Source of the DNA: Strongylocentrotus purpuratus
Taxonomy: Eukaryota; Echinodermata; Echinoidea; Camarodonta; Strongylocentrotidae
NCBI RefSeq assembly: GCF_000002235.5
Contig: NW_022145526.1
Location: 1,435,001 to 1,499,000, forward strand
Direction: 5' to 3'
Length of the DNA stretch: 64,000 bases
Shown here: positions 59,575 through 64,000 of the stretch, piece by piece
Layout: each line of letters starts with the position of its first letter
Position numbering within the stretch: position 1 is the first letter of the stretch
Notes under the pieces: generated by a model
The model's database searches: none
The model's input: the letters and a program-made list of their open reading frames with translations, nothing else
What the model was told of the DNA's origin: nothing
Made by a program: the position numbers and the translations under genes

Positions 59575-59845
59575 CATTACTCTTTTCAGATTTTACCGCG
59601 GTCATCGGATTCATTCATGCACAATGTGCACCATCTCCACTCAATGTAGGGGCATATGGAAATTTGAATTACTATCAACACAAAGGCTTTCGTCATCCTA
59701 CCAGGTATCCATTTCTCCCCTGGGTATGGAGTGGCAAATGTAGATTGATGCTTTGCCAAATGACATTAGTGCCGTGTCGGGGATAGGAGCCACGACCTTT
59801 GAATTTCTAATCAAGTGCTTGAACCACTCCACTACGACACCTCTA
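59575..59845 (-). mobile_element. S2 tRNA-derived SINE
   Basis: On the minus strand the head has an A-box (TAGTGGAGTGG) and a B-box-like GTCGTGGCTCCTATCC. The body includes the complements of GGACATTAGTGCC-type and CACAATGTGCACCATCTCC words found at 1655 and 41275. The 3' tail seen at 41275 is missing here. Confidence 0.7.
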
Positions 59846-60106
59846 CTTCTTTATTTTGATATGTTGGACGAACACCCTTCTGCTCTGAATAGACAATATA
59901 CATGCCCAGAAAAGGTGAATAGTTCCTCGACTATTGGGGGTATGCATGAACAGTGGCAACAACAGTTTTGCGGAACACTTGGCGGACAAGTCGAGAGACA
60001 GTTTTGGATGTCATTGATCTTGATTTGTTTCGGATAAAGACACCCTGGCTCTGAAGAGATATCTATGCTCACTAAGGTGCATTTTTCCTTGACTATACAA
60101 ATTACT

Positions 60107-60718
60107 ATTAGGTAACTACTAAATTACTCATACCCTTACACAGTTTTGTAATAGTTAAAGTATGTGAAAATTGATTTGTCCCAATATATGTTTAAGAATG
60201 TGACCCATTAAAGATAAACTTTAGTACTGGTGATGCGATTTCATTGTGAAAGAAAAGGTGTGGAAAGGATCAGAAACAGTTGATCATGTAGCATGTAAAT
60301 ATTGGTGTGCACTGCAAGGTTCTGGAGTCATCAAAATCATAATAAATTTGACCGAGTCTTGGTAAAGTAACAAGCACTCACATAGAAAGCTATATATGGG
60401 ACAACACACATGGTGTCGGGGCTAGTACTACCTTGATTTCCTTGTCTTTCTATGCTCATTACTCAGCCAGTATACATTTTCTTCCAAAATTGTTTGGCAC
60501 ATGTCATTTATTTGTAATCTTGAACATTCAGTGTAAGTTTCGTTTGATTCTGTGAGAATTTTTTTTTTTTTTTTTACCAGTACTGGAGTTTATCTTTGAT
60601 ATGCTTTCATCTAACACTATTCAACAAAGGCCCTTATTCAACCAGTCAACCTTTCATTCTTGAGTTTCAAAAAACAAACAATTTACAATGGGTAAAAATA
60701 AATTAGTTATTTACGGAA
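60107..60718 (+). mobile_element. D-family element interrupted by a P3 relative
   Basis: The left part (60107-60207, with ATTACTCATACCC and TTGATTTGTCCC) and the right part (60600-60718, with CAACAAAGGCCCTTATTCAACC) together match a D copy. They are split by the element at 60212-60595. Confidence 0.75.
60212..60595 (+). mobile_element. P3-family relative nested in a D element
   Basis: A 384-bp element with inverted ends AGATAAACTTTAGTACTGGT and ACCAGTACTGGAGTTTATCT. The left flank is TTAA, the right flank TTGA, and D copies elsewhere read TTGA at this point. Its interior (TGCAAGGTTCTGGAGTCATC) matches P3 although the ends differ from P3. Confidence 0.82.
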
Positions 60719-60719
60719 C

Positions 60720-62270
60720 TGTATATTTCTACAAGTACAAAACACACAATAATCATATCTGTTGATTCATATCTTATTTTATTATCATAGCGATGAAAAG
60801 GAAGCGATTAAAAAACCTAATAATGGATGAAATATCAAAGAAAATGACAGATTTATTACAAAGTCTTGGTATCGTTTACATATTTCATGATTTTTTTTTC
60901 TCCTATCCTGTACAACTACAGTACATTCGATGTGCAATAAAAAGTTCCCCGAAAAACAGCAAAATTACAATCATCAGCAAATACAAAAGATAGCTTTTAT
61001 GAACAAAAAGACGAACCTAGGTGCAAGGTTAATTATACAAGCTCTTTATCTTTCGAAATAATAACAAAATAAATGCATTTATAAGATATTTAGAAGTTTA
61101 TTTACAGCCATAATTTCTCCTTATCAAACTAATCACTATACACATGTGGAAAAATTACTTAAATTTTTTTGACAAATATATCTGACATATATATGCACGA
61201 TAATGCACCAATTTTGAAGATTTTCCTATATTCGTGACTTTACCTAAATCTAAATGCTATCGCTACACGCACATTCAGTGTATAGTACCAATGCGTTTAT
61301 CTGGGTATGCAAGTATATATGCAAATATGAAATGTTTATTTTGAATGACTATTTTAAAACTAAAGTATGCATGTGCACAAAATGATGTTTTGATTGATTT
61401 CATACATCTTATAGCTACTTGAACACGCTTTCTAGATATTTTGGTCATTCCAACACAAATGCTTTTACACTACTCAAATGAAATACAGGTACTGGATTTG
61501 CGTAAAAGTTTGGAACCTCTACATTAACTGTCACCCTTCTTAATAAGAAGAAGAAAAAAAATCAAACCTAGTTTTGGAAGAATGACTTTTTTAAATGTCT
61601 TAGAAACTCAAATGGCTAAAAGAAATCCACCTCCGCAAAAATGAAGAGATGAAGAAGAAGAAAAACATTTAGGTGATGCCTTATTTAAGCAATAATCATA
61701 CAGTAAAATACAAAGTTTGGTCCAAATAGATACAAGTGTGAATATGCTATCTCAATCATAATTTGAAGGGCGTTGCATCACGTTAACCCTTTCGCGACAA
61801 TCATTCCATATTTCGTGGTTTCGCTAAATAACTTTGGATTCAGAGATCTACAAAACATGCCACGTGTACGAGGAGAAAAGGCAAAATGTATGCGTTCTTG
61901 TTTCATGACCATATTGCGTTTGATGCCGGTAAATTTTAAAAGGAAAGTAAGCTTTAAAATCCTTAACATTGAGAAATTCAAAATCAGGTTTATTTAAATA
62001 AAAATTGGCCACTTTTTACAGATTTTTCAAAAATATTCTCAACAATGTATACTCTCTTCAGAGGCATTATATTTTGTAGCGATAAAAGAAATATATAATT
62101 GTTGCCAATTTGAAGAACAAAACGTGATTAATTTAGCCCTTACAATAAATCTTGTCCTGAAAGAGTTAAAAAGCACAGTCAACCACATCTTAGAACCATG
62201 GTTTAGTTTATCAAAGTCAAATTATACCATAGCTACATGTATACACACTGATGATTATATATAGTAACAC
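60720..62270. other. AT-rich intergenic DNA, nothing recognised
   Basis: Only short chance frames, no repeat copied elsewhere in the window, no RNA gene seen. Confidence 0.5.
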
Positions 62271-62273
62271 ATA

Positions 62274-62422
62274 AGGGCCCCGTTTCATAAAACTTCTTAT
62301 CAATAACAAATGCTAAATTTCTATGACAAATCTGCTCTTAGCCAATCAAATACAAGGATTTCAGTAGCTTATAACAGTCATTGTAACTTGTAATTGATAA
62401 TAAGTTTCATGAAAGAGGGCCA
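62274..62422. mobile_element. G-family element, copy 3
   Basis: About 150 bp bounded by GGGCCCCGTTTCATAAAAC and TTTCATGAAAGAGGGCC, with TTAGCCAATCAAAT inside (inverted relative to copy 1). Confidence 0.75.
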
Positions 62423-63639
62423 AGGTACTGATGAATAGTACACACGATAAGACACTATTATATAACAGCATTAAACCTTTCACGACTCACACACAATTAA
62501 CCATGCATAATTCAAAGGCAATTTATTGTGATTTCAAGTTTATATGATATCATAACTTAGAGAGAGAGAGAGAGATATGTCATGGTGACAAATCTACAGG
62601 AAGTAAGTAAGGTCATAGGTCAAATCATGGAGCTCCAAATATGTAGTTTCCTCCCACAACAATCTCTATGGGAGGGACTACATGATGTATTTGAAGCCTA
62701 TAAAATGACCAACAGATCAGAAGCAACTTCCTGTGGCATAACTCTCTGTCTCATCAAACTATGGTTGAATCTATATACTGCCCTCAGCCATCCCAACTCT
62801 TGTAGTTCTGATTTTAATAGACAATTATATACAGCAGCTTTAATGATCCAATTTTCAGTATTAAACAAGCTCAAATTTTTGTATAATCAGGCATTGTTGT
62901 TGGGAAACATTGAAATCAGATCTTTGCACAATTTAAATTACAATTTACATGTACTTCAATAATTTGCGGACATTAAAATGTCTGTACTTCACGTTTTTAA
63001 AACATTTCTAGAATTCTCATTTTCCTTGACTCTCTTCTTTGAAGCATATACTTTTCATATAAACCATTTGTATGCACCATAAACATCAACACTGCTGCTT
63101 TTGATAAGTAATTTGTTTAAATACCTTTTCAACAATAAACAACCACCACAAATTGTAGGTCGAACTTGTCAATGTTTTAAATTCTATCTGCATATACAGC
63201 ACAACACATTGCCAGCATATAATCGTAAAGTAGTACTAAATTTCAAACATTTAAAAAAAAAAAAATCCTTTAACAACTAGTTTATACAAGACTGATAAAG
63301 AGAGTAAGGAATAAAAATCAGAAACAAAAGTAGTACTTTTATAAGATTCATTTAAGTTTCAATTCGTAGAAAAATATCTATAATTATAATCTTGCATTTT
63401 CAGGAACACTTTCGTCTGTGATCGAAACATGCATTAAACAATCACACTAAACTTGATTGACAGTTTCACACGCATATTTCAAGAATTTCTTTATACAAAG
63501 TCAGTATGGATTATCCTTTTCTATTGCTTACTACATGTATGTGCCCTACGCTTCCACAAACATGAACTTGAATATTCTGTATGGAAATACTATTGCTTTG
63601 TGATACTATCTAAAACTATTCTAAGGATGGTTGATATCA
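62423..63639. other. AT-rich intergenic DNA
   Basis: It contains a 126-codon plus-strand frame at 62582-62962 that I do not recognise and treat as probably chance, and a GA run near 62560. Nothing else is supported. Confidence 0.5.
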
Positions 63640-63643
63640 TTAA

Positions 63644-64000
63644 AGGTATTACAAAGTTTTGGTAAATTTTGAAAATTGGCTGGATAGTGATTCTTTACAA
63701 TTTTGATATATATGGATGCCCTTATGGATGTATTATAAGCACTAACAAAATTAGCCCCTAAAACACTTTGTTTTCATTGAATACACAAATTTACCGGTGC
63801 TCCCGGTAAATTTTGATTAATTTCAAATAGCGCCTACGACCATACGATGGTAGCTGCGACCATGAAAATCTCAGAATATGTATTTGTGATATATATATTC
63901 CAAACGGTAATAGCAAATCGGTCGATTTTATTCAGAGAACATTGTTTTATAGCTAAATTAATATATTGATCTTGAGAGGGCGCTATACAACATAAAGAGT
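63644..64000 (+). mobile_element. P2-family TTAA element, cut by the window edge
   Basis: Begins AGGTATTACAAAGTTTTGG after TTAA (63640-63643) and follows the P2 copy at 57742 for at least 357 bp, with TTCAAATAGCGCCTACGACC in both. Confidence 0.85.

Noticed and set aside
62582-62962. 126-residue plus-strand frame
   Set aside because: No recognised motif, no splice or promoter context, no support beyond openness; kept only as a remark.
1-64000. CRISPR arrays, operons, ribosome binding sites or bacterial insertion sequences
   Set aside because: The tandem repeats lack regular unique spacers and the genes are spliced; the window is eukaryotic.

Overview
The window reads as a piece of an AT-rich, intron-rich, repeat-rich animal genome. 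The best guess is a marine deuterostome invertebrate, most likely a sea urchin or another echinoderm. This rests on a TRIM gene with a beta-propeller-like tail, introns of about 0.3-2 kb, short terminal-inverted-repeat elements, and tRNA-derived SINEs that share a tail with LINE ends. That is an inference; the sequence alone does not fix the species. There is no sign of bacterial gene organisation, CRISPR or operons.

Layout. 1-1000: a possible first coding exon on the minus strand (530-850) beside a CpG-rich segment that could be a shared promoter. 1985-4997: a complete two-exon TRIM gene (RING, two B-boxes, coiled coil, C-terminal propeller-like region; 632 residues). 5000-10000: intergenic DNA with repeats. 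10064-56089: a complete gene for the TGFBRAP1/VPS3 protein, the CORVET tethering subunit. I rebuilt it from 21 coding exons, all with GT-AG introns and consistent phase, giving 865 codons against 860 in human. 56090-64000: intergenic DNA made largely of old repeats.

Introns of the large gene. Intron 1 holds a young 5.4-kb LTR retroelement with two equal 835-bp LTRs, GTAG target duplications and a double CCHC zinc-knuckle ORF, but no visible pol. Intron 17 is 21.5 kb, far longer than the others, and holds most of the mobile DNA, a degenerate CCAAT-containing minisatellite, a satellite, and a possible last exon of an unknown minus-strand gene (46838-47106). Two exons have decayed tandem copies nearby: exon 4 has two relics downstream and exon 18 has one immediately upstream that keeps its splice acceptor.

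The strongest general signal is that at least five unrelated short element families all start AG, end CT and are flanked by TTAA on one or both sides. This is the target preference of piggyBac-type transposases. No transposase gene is visible, so these look like non-autonomous elements moved by an enzyme encoded elsewhere. One of them is nested inside another repeat, which gives a relative age order. The TRIM protein (a probable ubiquitin ligase) and the CORVET subunit (endosome tethering) have no evident functional link; they are simply neighbours.
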